From assembly GCA_944323425.1 (NCBI GenBank), contig CALUSL010000022.1, positions 1 to 33,148 on the forward strand: a stretch of 33,148 bases of DNA, given 5' to 3'. The notes below the pieces were generated by a model. That model worked only from the letters and a program-made list of their open reading frames with translations. It searched no databases and was not told the DNA's origin. The position numbers were made by a program, and so were the translations under genes. Origin of the DNA: Candidatus Gastranaerophilales bacterium (GTDB lineage Bacteria > Cyanobacteriota > Vampirovibrionia > Gastranaerophilales > Gastranaerophilaceae). This document shows positions 15,914-24,398 of this stretch, one piece after another. Position 1 is the stretch's first letter; each line of letters starts with the position of its first letter.

Positions 15914-16580
15914 AAGTACCTGCTTGTACGTCTCTTATGATTTGACCGCTGTCCAGGGTCAAAACTCTTTTTCTGAAATAATCAACCATTGCGTGGTCAT
16001 GTGTGGACACAAGGACGGTAATGCCTTTTTGATTGATTTGTTCAAGTATTTGCATAATTTCCATTGAATTTTTCGGATCAAGGTTTCCTGTCGGTTCATC
16101 AGCTATCAAAAGCGGCGGACCATTTACAATAGCCCTCGCAATACTGACTCTCTGCTGTTCACCTCCGGAAAGTTCGGATGGTTTAGCTTTCATTTTGTTA
16201 ACTAGCCCGACTACTTTCAGAGCACCGGTAACTCTTGCCTCGATTTCTTTCGAACTCATTCCGAGAGTTCTTATTACATAAGCGCAATTGTCATATACGC
16301 TTTGATTCGTCAAAAGCTTATAATCCTGAAAAACTATGCCCATGCAGCGTCTGAGGTTAGGAACTTCCTCTGCATCAAGATCTGCAATATTTATATTTCC
16401 AATCATAACACTGCCGGTTGTAGGAACCTCTTCTCTGTATAAAAGTTTCATTAATGTTGATTTTCCAGCACCGGATGCACCTGTAATGAATACAAATTCA
16501 CCCGATAGAATATCAAGATTTATATTCTTTAAAGCATAGTTGTTTTTGTATCTTTTGGTTACGCCTCTAAGTTGTATCAT
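15906..16580 (-). CDS. ftsE: Cell division ATP-binding protein FtsE
   Basis: ABC-type ATPase of the FtsEX complex, 224 residues. Walker A GASGAGKS is at 34-41, the signature LSGGEQQR at 137-144, Walker B LLIADEP at 157-163, and the switch histidine lies in STHDH. I start at ATG 16580, because it forms an ATGA overlap with the stop of the upstream transketolase subunit and because FtsE proteins begin MIxLxxVTKxY. The longer in-frame reading from 16610 would add ten residues inside the upstream gene. ftsX follows with overlap. Confidence 0.96.
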   Translation of the reverse strand: MIQLRGVTKRYKNNYALKNINLDILSGEFVFITGASGAGKSTLMKLLYREEVPTTGSVMIGNINIADLDAEEVPNLRRCMGIVFQDYKLLTNQSVYDNCAYVIRTLGMSSKEIEARVTGALKVVGLVNKMKAKPSELSGGEQQRVSIARAIVNGPPLLIADEPTGNLDPKNSMEIMQILEQINQKGITVLVSTHDHAMVDYFRKRVLTLDSGQIIRDVQAGTYE

Positions 16581-17527
16581 AAGTTTTTGACAATCCTCTC
16601 TGCAAGGCATTCGCCCGTGAGTTTATAATAATTCATAAGCATTCTCTGCTCACCGCTCTGCCCGAATTCATCGGCTATTCCTATTCTTGTTACTTTAACA
16701 GGATAATTTTCCGATAGTGTTTCACAAACAGCAGAACCTATTCCTCCTATAATTGAGTGGTTTTCGATTGTGAATACACGGTTTGTTTTTTTAGCAGATG
16801 CTATAATCGTTTCTTTATCCACAGGCTTCACTACGGGCATATGGATTACTTCTGCATCAATATTCTGTTTTGAAAGAATTTCAGCGCAGTCCAGAGTCTC
16901 TGTAAGTGTTTCTCCGTTAGAAACAAGAGTTACGTCTTTACCCTCTCTGATTACATAAGCTTTTTTAGGATTAAATTTATATGTTTCAGGGTTAAAAATA
17001 TTTACTACATTCGTTCTTGCCAGTCTGATATAGACAGGACCATCATATTCTGCCGCAAATTTAATAACTTCATGTGTTTCAACACAATCTGCCGGTACTA
17101 TGACCATCATATTCGGGATAAGTCGCATGAGGGCAACATCTTCAAGTGCCTGATGGCTTGCGCCATCTTCGCCTACAGTAATTCCTCCGTGTGTTGCGAC
17201 AATTTTGACGTTAAAACGTGGATAACAAATAGAATTTCTAATCTGGTCATAAGCGCGACCCGTTGCAAACATTGCAAAAGTAGAAACAAAGGGTATCTTT
17301 CCCGTAGTCGAAAGACCTGCCGCGGTCGTCATTGCATCCTGCTCTGCAATTCCTATGTTAAAGAACCGTTCCGGAAATTCTTTTCCGAACATTGCTGTCT
17401 GGGTAGAACAGGATAAGTCTGCATCCAGAACTACTATATTCTTATTTTTGTGTCCGAGCTCTACAAGCGTTTTCCCGTATTCCGAACGGATGGATTTTTT
17501 TTCTTTTGTATTGTCTTTATTAAGCAT
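16577..17527 (-). CDS. Transketolase, C-terminal subunit (Pyr and C domains)
   Basis: Second half of a split transketolase, which moves two-carbon units between sugar phosphates in the pentose phosphate pathway. It has the pyrimidine-binding domain with the catalytic Glu in IGIAEQDAMTTAAG, THGGITVGEDGASHQ, and the C-terminal domain ending GIADEFGQSGE. I favour ATG 17527 (316 residues), 23 nt after the stop of the N-terminal subunit with a GGAAAG site. A TTG at 17560 overlapping that stop would add 11 residues. Its own stop overlaps ftsE as ATGA. DXS-like activity is less likely, since DXS is normally a single chain. Confidence 0.92.
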   Translation of the reverse strand: MLNKDNTKEKKSIRSEYGKTLVELGHKNKNIVVLDADLSCSTQTAMFGKEFPERFFNIGIAEQDAMTTAAGLSTTGKIPFVSTFAMFATGRAYDQIRNSICYPRFNVKIVATHGGITVGEDGASHQALEDVALMRLIPNMMVIVPADCVETHEVIKFAAEYDGPVYIRLARTNVVNIFNPETYKFNPKKAYVIREGKDVTLVSNGETLTETLDCAEILSKQNIDAEVIHMPVVKPVDKETIIASAKKTNRVFTIENHSIIGGIGSAVCETLSENYPVKVTRIGIADEFGQSGEQRMLMNYYKLTGECLAERIVKNL

Positions 17528-17550
17528 TTGCCCGTCTTTCCGATTCTGTT

Positions 17551-18399
17551 CTATTTGCAAAGTTCATTCATTGCTGCTTCATATTCAGCATCATTAGGTG
17601 CTTTACCATGCCAGCCGGCATTGTTTTCCATATAAGAAACGCCTTTACCTTTTACCGTGTCAGCTATGATTGCTGTGGGTCTGTCCATTGTTTTTGCTGT
17701 TTGGACAGCTTCAAATATTTCTTCTATGTCATGACCGTCAATCTCTATTACATTCCAACCAAACGCTTCCAGCTTGTCCTGAAGCGGATCTATTGCCTTT
17801 ATATTTTCGGTACAGCCGTCTATCTGCAGCCTGTTTCTGTCGATAAATGCAATTATATTATTCAGGTTATGATGTGATGCGTTCATAACAGCTTCCCAAA
17901 CGCTGCCTTCTTGCATTTCTCCATCTCCGAGGTATACATATACTGTCGCAGGATTTTTATCGAGCCTTAGTCCCAGAGCTACACCGCAAGCCATTGAAAG
18001 CCCCTGTCCAAGAGAGCCTGTTGATACTTCAACACCTTTTGCATGTCTGCATGAAGGATGTCCCTGAAGATTGGAGCCGAGTTTTCTAAATCCTGGAAGT
18101 TCTTCTATAGAAAAATAGCCGCATCTTGCAAGAATAGAATAAAGCGCAGCTGATGCATGCCCCTTGGATAGAATAAATCTATCCCTTTTTTCAAAATCAG
18201 GTGAATTTTTCCAGTCCGGACATGTTTTCATACATTTTTTATAGAGAACTGCGAGTATTTCTACAGCGCTGAGGTTGCCGCCCGGATGTCCGGATTTTGC
18301 GCCGTGTATCATCATTAGAATATCTTTTCTCATTTCACGGCAAAGTTTTTTTAACTCCTGAATATCATTTTCCGTTAAAGATTGCAGTTTCTCTGTCAT
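17551..18399 (-). CDS. Transketolase, N-terminal (TPP-binding) subunit
   Basis: First half of the split transketolase, about 282 residues. SGHPGG, LSKGHASAALY and the thiamine-diphosphate motif GDGEMQEGSVWEA ending in NN (residues about 158-181) are all present, so Mg2+-TPP binding is intact. The C-terminus (AGWHGKAPNDAEYEAAMNEL) is typical of the split form. The start is uncertain: ATG 18399 has a weak upstream AAAGGG, while a TTG at 18429 only 2 nt after the wecG stop would add 10 residues. Active enzyme needs both adjacent subunits, made from one message. Confidence 0.93.
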   Translation of the reverse strand: MTEKLQSLTENDIQELKKLCREMRKDILMMIHGAKSGHPGGNLSAVEILAVLYKKCMKTCPDWKNSPDFEKRDRFILSKGHASAALYSILARCGYFSIEELPGFRKLGSNLQGHPSCRHAKGVEVSTGSLGQGLSMACGVALGLRLDKNPATVYVYLGDGEMQEGSVWEAVMNASHHNLNNIIAFIDRNRLQIDGCTENIKAIDPLQDKLEAFGWNVIEIDGHDIEEIFEAVQTAKTMDRPTAIIADTVKGKGVSYMENNAGWHGKAPNDAEYEAAMNELCK

Positions 18400-18431
18400 A
18401 ACCGGCTGTTTCGCCCTTTCAATTTCCAATA

Positions 18432-19169
18432 CTATTTCTCTGATATCACTTCTATTATAACCTTAATCAGGAATAAAGGCAAAGTCGGAAATATTCTTTT
18501 AAATCTCTGCGGTTCTTTTAAAGTTCTGTAGAGCCATTCGAGACCTGTCTTTTGCCATATTTCCGGTGCTCGCTGCACCATTCCCGACCAAACATCAAAA
18601 CTTCCGCCAATCCCTATAAATACGGTCCCTGGCAGCAATTGTTTCATTTCTTTATTAAAAATTTCTTGCTTGGGTGCTCCGAGCGCTGTAAAGATAACAT
18701 CGGGTCCGGCGTTTTTAATATCTTCTTTTATTTGTTGTTCTTCTTCTTTTGAAAAGTATCCGTTTCTTGTGTAAACAATTTTTAGCTCCGGATATTCTTT
18801 CAGGAGATTTTCTTCAGTTTTTTCGATTACTTCCTGCTTTGCACCGAAAAGTGCTATTTTATAGCCATTTTTTGCGCATAGTTCAATTATTTTTTTTGCA
18901 AACTCTATACCTGCTATTCTTTCCTGATTTATACCCTTTAATTTCAGTGCAATTTTAATGCCGACACCATCAGGAAGTATCATTTCAGCATTTTTTAAAA
19001 TCTCATCCATTTCCGGTATGGCATGCCCTTGATTAATCATTTCAGGGTTTATTGTCACAATTTGCATGCCGGATTTATCTCTGATAGAGTCGTCGACCTT
19101 GCAAAGAGCCTCTGAAAAACTCACCAAATCTATACCGTATCCCAGAACTTTTTTTCGTGTTTGTGTCAT
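18432..19169 (-). CDS. WecG/TagA/CpsF-family glycosyltransferase
   Basis: GT26 enzyme transferring a sugar (ManNAc or ManNAcA-like in known members) to an undecaprenyl-linked acceptor for surface polysaccharide or teichoic-acid-like polymers. The 245 residues carry TINPEMI, the putative catalytic Asp67 in LPDGVGIKIA, RIAGIEF, GAPKQEIF and the C-terminal GSFDVWSGMVQRAP segment followed by EWLYRTLKEPQR. There is no SD; a -35/-10 pair (19204-19176) places the transcription start at about the A of ATG. It appears to be the first gene of the 13.5-19.2 kb unit. Confidence 0.93.
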   Translation of the reverse strand: MTQTRKKVLGYGIDLVSFSEALCKVDDSIRDKSGMQIVTINPEMINQGHAIPEMDEILKNAEMILPDGVGIKIALKLKGINQERIAGIEFAKKIIELCAKNGYKIALFGAKQEVIEKTEENLLKEYPELKIVYTRNGYFSKEEEQQIKEDIKNAGPDVIFTALGAPKQEIFNKEMKQLLPGTVFIGIGGSFDVWSGMVQRAPEIWQKTGLEWLYRTLKEPQRFKRIFPTLPLFLIKVIIEVISEK

Positions 19170-19175
19170 AAACTT

Positions 19176-19204
19176 ATTTTAATAAAATCATCCGCAAACT
19201 TCAA
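19176..19204 (-). promoter_or_regulatory. Promoter of the wecG-tkt-ftsEX unit, leaderless
   Basis: On the minus strand TTGAAG (19204-19199) and TAAAAT (19181-19176) are 17 bp apart. The -10 ends 6 nt before the wecG ATG, so the message probably begins at the start codon. Confidence 0.6.
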
Positions 19205-19244
19205 TATTTTATTTTGTTGCAGGCGTTTGTGCCAAATCTATATA

Positions 19245-19469
19245 TTAATGAAAAATATTAAAACCTGTTAAAAATGTAGTCACAAAGAAAACAATAGCAA
19301 CGTACATAGTGAGCTTATTCAGACCGGATTCGGCGTTCTTTTGTGAGGAAAAGACCTGAGAAGCTCCGCCTATTCCCGCAATTCCATCACCCTTGGGCGA
19401 ATGAATAATAACGAGTAAAATCAAAAGCAGTGCTGATATAATCTGTATAATCCAAAGTGCTGTAAGCAT
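19245..19469 (-). CDS. secG: Preprotein translocase subunit SecG
   Basis: Small subunit of the SecYEG channel. The 74 residues form two membrane spans (about 3-22 and 51-71) separated by the conserved SPKGDGIAGIGGASQVFSSQ segment. AGGAT lies about 8 nt before the ATG. It follows yggU by 34 nt and is probably co-transcribed with it. wecG lies 75 nt downstream with its own promoter. Confidence 0.94.
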   Translation of the reverse strand: MLTALWIIQIISALLLILLVIIHSPKGDGIAGIGGASQVFSSQKNAESGLNKLTMYVAIVFFVTTFLTGFNIFH

Positions 19470-19503
19470 GTATTTTATCCTATCTAGTCGTTTTTCTAAA
19501 TTT

Positions 19504-19803
19504 CTATATACTCATACTATCACAAAAACTTTTTATTTGTTCAATTGTATAATTTTCAATATAAACAATCTTTACTTTCGAAGTATTACCCGAATCGATA
19601 GATACACATGATTTTGGAACTTTAAGAGACTTTGAAAGGAATTTTATGAGTTCTTCATTTGCTTTGTTGTCTACAGCCGGTGCTTTTATTTTTACTTTCA
19701 ATGCACTGTCCATAACCCCGCAAAACTGATTTTTTGAGGAATTTGGTACTGCTTTTATTTTTATAATTACGCCGTTTCCTTTTTCTGTATAAAATTCGTC
19801 CAT
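19504..19803 (-). CDS. DUF167 / YggU-family protein
   Basis: Small conserved protein (99 residues from ATG 19803) of unknown function. The family core is visible: IKIKAVPNSSKNQF, LKVKIKAPAVDNKANEELIKFLSK and ISIDSGNTSKVKIV-like strands (VSIDSGNTSK), forming the beta-alpha-beta DUF167 fold. A longer TTG reading to 19842 would extend into the divergent rel/spoT promoter. No SD is evident; a -10-like TATACA (19821-19816) lies 12 nt upstream. In cyanobacteria and proteobacteria this gene is common near yggT; here it precedes secG. Confidence 0.87.
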   Translation of the reverse strand: MDEFYTEKGNGVIIKIKAVPNSSKNQFCGVMDSALKVKIKAPAVDNKANEELIKFLSKSLKVPKSCVSIDSGNTSKVKIVYIENYTIEQIKSFCDSMSI

Positions 19804-19814
19804 AAAAATTCTAC

Positions 19815-19843
19815 TTGTATAGTCTACGTTATAAGTGTACAAT
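19815..19843. promoter_or_regulatory. Overlapping divergent promoters of rel/spoT and yggU
   Basis: Plus strand: TTGTAT (19815-19820), 17 bp, TACAAT (19838-19843), ending 7 nt before the rel/spoT ATG. Minus strand: TTGTAC (19842-19837) and TATACA (19821-19816), 15 bp apart. TTGTA and TACAA form an inverted repeat, so each promoter's -35 overlaps the other's -10 and the two should compete for RNA polymerase. Confidence 0.45.
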
Positions 19844-19850
19844 AAAATTT

Positions 19851-22037
19851 ATGACTGACACATCTTTATTTGATGAAATACGAGAGTTATTAGAGGCGCA
19901 GCATCGTTCGGAAGCTGATATTGCAGATATAAAACGTGCCTTTGACTATGCAGCAAAATTGCATGAGGGTCAATACCGCATCAGCGAGGAACCCTATATT
20001 ATTCACCCTGTTGAAGTTGCAAAAATTTTAATTGACCTTATGGTGGATAAAAATACAATAATTGCCGCACTTTTACACGATATAATAGAGGATACGGACA
20101 CGAAACCGGAAGAGATAAAAGAACTCTTCGGTGAAGATGTTCTTAATCTTGTGCAAGGGGTAACCAAGCTCGGAAAGCTCCAGTTTAAATCAAAAGAAGA
20201 AAGACAAGCTGAAAATTTCCGCAGAATGTTTATTGCCATGGCGAATGATGTCAGGGTTATTTTCCTAAAACTTGCAGACAGACTGCACAATATGCGGACT
20301 CTAAATTATATGGCTGCGGCAAAACAGCAGCGTATTGCTCAGGAAACACTTGATATTTTTGCACCGCTTGCTAACCGTCTTGGTATTGGTAAAATCAAAG
20401 CAGAGCTTGAAGATTTGTCGTTAAGGTATTTAAATCCGGAAAAATATTTTGAAATAGCTCAGCTTGTTGCATTAAAAAAGGCTGAACGTGATGCTACGAT
20501 TCAGGTTCTTATTGAAAAAATAGACAAACTTTTGAAACAAAATCATATTGAAGCAAAAATTTCCGGGCGTTCAAAACATTATTACTCAATTTACAGTAAA
20601 ATGAAACGCCAGAATATAGCCTTTCATGACCTCTATGATATTTCCGCAGTCAGAGTAATTGTAAATACAGTTAATGAGTGTTATGAAGTTCTTGGGATTA
20701 TTCATTCACAGTTTAAACCTATTCCCGGCAGATTCAAAGACTATATAGCTATGCCAAAAGGCAATCTGTATCGTTCTTTGCACACCTCTGTTCTCGGTCC
20801 GAAATCAAAGCCTATTGAAGTCCAAATCAGAACACATGAAATGCATCAGGTAGCTGAATACGGTGTTGCTGCACACTGGAAGTATAAAGAGGTGGGCTCC
20901 AAAGCTCTTACAAAAGAAGATATGTGTTTTTCCTGGATGCGCAAGCTCGCTGAAATGGACAAAGAAACCAGAAACGCTACGGAATATGTAGAAAGTGTAA
21001 AGCTTGATCTCTTTTCTGATCAGGTTTTTGCTTTTACTCCAATGGGAGATGTTATAGACCTTCCTGTTAATGCAACGCCGGTTGACTTTGCTTTCAGAAT
21101 TCATACTGATGTCGGCTTCAAAATTACGGGAGCACTTATAAACGGGCGTATTGCACAGCTGGATACAAAGCTTAAAAACGGTGATATTGTTGAAATTATG
21201 ACGTCTAAAAACGGTACACCGAAGCTGGACTGGCTTAATTTTGTAGTGACAAAGCTTGCCCAATCCAAAATCAGGCAATGGTACAAGAAAAATAATAAAG
21301 AACAGCACGTTCAGCTCGGAAAGAATATGCTTGAGACTGAACTTACTAAACAGAAATTTGATGATTTGCTAAAATCCGGTGAGCTGAGAGATATCGCAAT
21401 TCAGATGAATTATTCTTCACAGGATGATTTGTTCGCAGCCCTCGGGTACGGGGAAACAACCGTAAATAAAATTATTAACAGAATCAAAAAACCAGAGGAT
21501 GTGGAACAGCCCATTATTTCTCATACCAAAACAAGAAAGTCCAAAAATGATATAGTAGGGCTTGAAGGTATGTTGTACAGTTTTGCAAAATGCTGTACAC
21601 CGATTCCGGGTGAGCCGATAATAGGTGTTGTTACCAGAAGCAAAGGTGTTACCGTCCACAGAATAGACTGTCCTCTTCTTGAAAATATTCCAGAAGAACG
21701 CTACATGGACATAAAATGGGCTGACACAAACCTGAACAAAACCTACGTTGCATCAATAAGAATAGATGTTCAGGACAAACTCGGTATACTCAAAGATGTT
21801 ATGATTCAGCTTGCTGATTGTAATACGAATATTGCTTACGCAAACATAAAATCCAATACTGTAAAAAAAATAGGTATTATTGAAATGGGAATTGAGGTGG
21901 ACAATATTAACCGCCTCAGAGATGTAATAACAAAACTCCAGTCCATTCCTGAAGTAATTTCTGTAAAACGTATTCAAGGTACGGCTGAACGTAAATCCAA
22001 TATTCCTTCTGCTCCAAAGAAAAAAACATCAAAGTAA
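19851..22037 (+). CDS. Bifunctional (p)ppGpp synthetase/hydrolase Rel/SpoT
   Basis: Makes and degrades (p)ppGpp, the stringent-response alarmone. The 728-residue protein has an intact HD hydrolase site: His52, His76-Asp77, Glu80-Asp81 and Asp143. The synthetase domain (about 230-345) has GRSKHYYSIYSKM, RFKD at 294-297 and Glu323 in IEVQIR. RxKD rather than ExDD is the mark of bifunctional Rel/SpoT. TGS (389-450), a conserved CC at 581-582 with Cys607, and an ACT domain (about 650-715) complete it. ATG 19851 has no SD, but a TACAAT -10 lies 7 nt upstream; the in-frame TTG at 19815 is itself the -35. It looks like the single long RSH of the genome. Confidence 0.96.
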   Translation: MTDTSLFDEIRELLEAQHRSEADIADIKRAFDYAAKLHEGQYRISEEPYIIHPVEVAKILIDLMVDKNTIIAALLHDIIEDTDTKPEEIKELFGEDVLNLVQGVTKLGKLQFKSKEERQAENFRRMFIAMANDVRVIFLKLADRLHNMRTLNYMAAAKQQRIAQETLDIFAPLANRLGIGKIKAELEDLSLRYLNPEKYFEIAQLVALKKAERDATIQVLIEKIDKLLKQNHIEAKISGRSKHYYSIYSKMKRQNIAFHDLYDISAVRVIVNTVNECYEVLGIIHSQFKPIPGRFKDYIAMPKGNLYRSLHTSVLGPKSKPIEVQIRTHEMHQVAEYGVAAHWKYKEVGSKALTKEDMCFSWMRKLAEMDKETRNATEYVESVKLDLFSDQVFAFTPMGDVIDLPVNATPVDFAFRIHTDVGFKITGALINGRIAQLDTKLKNGDIVEIMTSKNGTPKLDWLNFVVTKLAQSKIRQWYKKNNKEQHVQLGKNMLETELTKQKFDDLLKSGELRDIAIQMNYSSQDDLFAALGYGETTVNKIINRIKKPEDVEQPIISHTKTRKSKNDIVGLEGMLYSFAKCCTPIPGEPIIGVVTRSKGVTVHRIDCPLLENIPEERYMDIKWADTNLNKTYVASIRIDVQDKLGILKDVMIQLADCNTNIAYANIKSNTVKKIGIIEMGIEVDNINRLRDVITKLQSIPEVISVKRIQGTAERKSNIPSAPKKKTSK

Positions 22038-22196
22038 CCGGCATGGAAAAGCGGCGTTTATACCATAAAAAGCCCATGCCTTTAAAGGTATTGTAAATTT
22101 TTATTAAATTTATTATTAAAATAGTAAACATTTTAACGATAATGGATTAATATACATGTACAAATCCCCAAATCTCCTCCCAAGATTATGAAGTAT
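22038..22196 (+). other. Intergenic leader/tail after rel/spoT
   Basis: There is no convincing gene. GGCATGG (22039-22045) and CCATGCC (22073-22079) could pair across a 27-nt loop just after the rel/spoT stop, without a T run. The rest is AT-rich up to the terminator at 22197, about 160 nt beyond the stop, so the message would carry a long 3' UTR. Confidence 0.4.
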
Positions 22197-22220
22197 AAGC
22201 TGCAATGCAGCTTTTTTTTT
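22197..22220 (+). terminator. Intrinsic terminator downstream of rel/spoT
   Basis: AAGCTGC, loop AAT, GCAGCTT, then nine T in a row (22212-22220). Confidence 0.9.
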
Positions 22221-22300
22221 AAGAAGCCTGCATCCGGTATAATAGGGGGAAGAGATTTGAGAAAAGAAGTGGAAATATTGTAAAGTCTTTATTAAAATAT

Positions 22301-22329
22301 TTGTAATCATAAGAAAAAAATGTTACAAT
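22301..22329 (+). promoter_or_regulatory. Promoter of the 22423 gene
   Basis: TTGTAA (22301-22306), 17 bp, then TACAAT (22324-22329), preceded by a TGn extension at 22321-22323. The leader would be about 85 nt. Confidence 0.55.
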
Positions 22330-22422
22330 TTTTTAATAAACAAGATTAAAAAAGGCAATTTTCTTTTTTCCTGATACTTATTAACAGTGTGAAGGTTTAA
22401 AGTAAAAATGTGGAGTCACTAT

Positions 22423-23166
22423 ATGAATGTATCATCAGTTAATTGTTCGCCCATAAGACCTAGCTTTGGTCAGGAACAAACAAATAAAAGACAAACTATT
22501 GATTTTGACAAAGCTGCTGATGTTATTAACAGCATTGATGTTCATAATTTTGATGAGCGCTCTGCCCGTAATATCGCAAAACTTGCAGACGCTATAAATG
22601 AAACTGAAGAAAATGCTAAATATACAAAACCCTTAAAACAATTTTTAACTACTGTTTCTCTGGCATTTGCCAGCGGCATTGTTGCAAAAGGTACAGCTGC
22701 AAAAGTTATGCAGGCTGTTGAAAAGAATGTACCGGTTATGGACTGGATTTCTAAAGAAGCTACCAGATACGGTCAAAAATTTGCTTCAGGTATAAAGGTT
22801 TCTGATGCAAGAAACTTAAAAGGCTTTGTATCTAGACTTGCTGATGACAGCGTAAACTGGGTTAAAGGTTTTGCTAAAAAAGGTTTAAAACAGTCACAAA
22901 TTGATGATTTTATAGAAAAGAATGCAAAAGATGTTGCTAATGCTCAGGAAACAGCATTCTTAAAAGACGCCGCAGCTACTCAGAATGCATTGAGAAAGGT
23001 TATTTCGAACGCAGCTGCGTTGAGTACAGGTGCAGGCGTTATTGTTCAAACAACAAAAGACAAAAATGAAGACGGCGTTCCTGATATGTATCAGGGAAAA
23101 CAGGCAAAAGAAGACGCCTTGAGAGACAAGCTTGTTGAAGCCGCAATTGAAACAATATTGTCATAA
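22423..23166 (+). CDS. Unknown 247-residue protein
   Basis: I recognise no family. I start at ATG 22423, because GGAG (22412-22415) is 7 nt upstream; ATG 22408 would add five residues (MWSHY) and has no well-placed site. The product begins MNVSSVNCSPIRPSFGQEQ, a polar head. Amphipathic helices follow, and residues about 75-105 form a moderately hydrophobic, Ala/Gly/Val-rich stretch (LAFASGIVAKGTAAKVM) that might touch a membrane. The C-terminal part contains KDKNEDGVPD, an EF-hand-like or thrombospondin-type acidic loop that could bind Ca2+. It has its own promoter and terminator. Confidence 0.78.
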   Translation: MNVSSVNCSPIRPSFGQEQTNKRQTIDFDKAADVINSIDVHNFDERSARNIAKLADAINETEENAKYTKPLKQFLTTVSLAFASGIVAKGTAAKVMQAVEKNVPVMDWISKEATRYGQKFASGIKVSDARNLKGFVSRLADDSVNWVKGFAKKGLKQSQIDDFIEKNAKDVANAQETAFLKDAAATQNALRKVISNAAALSTGAGVIVQTTKDKNEDGVPDMYQGKQAKEDALRDKLVEAAIETILS

Positions 23167-23187
23167 TTACTAAATTTTAAAATAACG

Positions 23188-23217
23188 AAAAGCCGGTTTC
23201 TAAAATCCGGCTTTTTT
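23188..23217 (+). terminator. Terminator after the 22423-23166 gene
   Basis: AAAAGCCGG pairs with CCGGCTTTT across a 10-nt loop, followed by a T run. The folP start codon lies only 15 nt further on. Confidence 0.9.
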
Positions 23218-23231
23218 GTTACTATTTTTTT

Positions 23232-24398
23232 ATGAAAAATTTCAAGATAGAATTGTTGACTCCGTCAAAATCAGAGTTAGAAATGACCGGGGTTGATAAG
23301 ATTTATATAGATTCAGCTCTCAAACAACATACATTTAGAACTGTAAAGATAACATCACTTAGCTGTGCACAGGCAAATATTCTGAAGCAGACGGCAATTT
23401 CATGCGGAACAGACTGTTCTGTTCACAGAGAAACAATAACCGGAAAAATAGAAAAAACTGACTGCATTCTTTCCGGAAGTTTGCGTGAGTTCGAAAAAAT
23501 AGCTGAAAAATTGTCTTACCAGCCATTGAAACTAAAATTACTTTCTGAAGAGTTAAAGGAAATTATTTTTGGAAAACCGCAAAATATTGTTGTTAACGGA
23601 AAAATTTTTGACTGGACAAAAACATATATAATGGGGATTTTGAATATTACTCCCGACTCTTTTTCTGACGGCGGAAGCTATTTTGATATGGAAAAAGCCC
23701 TGAGCAGAGCTGCCGGCATGATAGAGGACGGGGTTGATATTATAGATGTTGGCGGTGAATCAACAAGACCTTATTCTGAAATTGTTCCTGTTGATGAGGA
23801 AATATCTAGAATAAAACCTGTCATTGAAGCAATAAGAAAGTTCAATACAGATATTCCCATAAGCATAGATACTAGAAATGCAAAAACAGCAGAAGTGGCT
23901 ATACAATCCGGTGCAAATATTGTAAACGACATTTCTGCGGGAGATTGGGATAGTGAAATGTTTAAAACATGCGCAGAGTTTAATGTCCCATTGATTCTGA
24001 ATCATTCTCAGGGTACGCCTGATAAGATGCAAGACAATCCCCATTATGAAAATTGCATTGACGAAATAAAAACATATCTTTTCAACAAGGCGGAAGAGGC
24101 TAAAAATGCCGGAGTGAAAAATATTATTATTGATCCAGGTATCGGTTTTGGAAAAACGACAGAGCAAAATCTTGATATAATAAAAAATATAGACAGATTC
24201 CTAACTCCTGATTATCCGCTTCTTGTTGGACATTCGAGAAAAACTTTTCTGAGAGAATTGTTTCATACGTCGGATAGAGAAACACTGGATAAAGCAACAG
24301 CAATTGTTTCAGAGTACCTTGCTCAAAAAAGTGTGAATATTTTAAGAGTCCATGACGTAAAGGGGCATAAACCTCTTAAAATTTTCGGCAACTTTTAA
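23232..24398 (+). CDS. folP: Dihydropteroate synthase with N-terminal extension
   Basis: Joins p-aminobenzoate to dihydropterin pyrophosphate in folate synthesis; target of sulfonamides. The catalytic TIM barrel (about 128-388) shows MGILNITPDSFSDGG (134-148), DVGGESTRP (172-180), SIDTRNAKTAEVA, NDISAG, IDPGIGFGK and VGHSRKTFL. Residues 1-120 are an extra domain (TSLSCAQANILKQTAI, LREFEKIAEKL) of the kind found in the roughly 400-residue DHPS of several anaerobes; its role is not known to me. There is no SD; an extended -10-like TGTTACTAT ends 6 nt before the ATG. The last 23 bp overlap the convergent minus-strand gene. Confidence 0.94.
   Translation: MKNFKIELLTPSKSELEMTGVDKIYIDSALKQHTFRTVKITSLSCAQANILKQTAISCGTDCSVHRETITGKIEKTDCILSGSLREFEKIAEKLSYQPLKLKLLSEELKEIIFGKPQNIVVNGKIFDWTKTYIMGILNITPDSFSDGGSYFDMEKALSRAAGMIEDGVDIIDVGGESTRPYSEIVPVDEEISRIKPVIEAIRKFNTDIPISIDTRNAKTAEVAIQSGANIVNDISAGDWDSEMFKTCAEFNVPLILNHSQGTPDKMQDNPHYENCIDEIKTYLFNKAEEAKNAGVKNIIIDPGIGFGKTTEQNLDIIKNIDRFLTPDYPLLVGHSRKTFLRELFHTSDRETLDKATAIVSEYLAQKSVNILRVHDVKGHKPLKIFGNF

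Noticed and set aside
16581-16610. Ten-residue extension of ftsE (MPCREDCQKL)
   Set aside because: It lies within the transketolase gene; ATG 16580 forms an ATGA overlap and matches the family N-terminus.
22041-22096. 17-codon ORF just after rel/spoT
   Set aside because: No SD, too short, and coincides with the GGCATGG/CCATGCC pairing; nothing supports translation.
22116-22310. 64-codon minus-strand frame downstream of rel/spoT
   Set aside because: It crosses the rel/spoT terminator, has no SD, and low-complexity composition.
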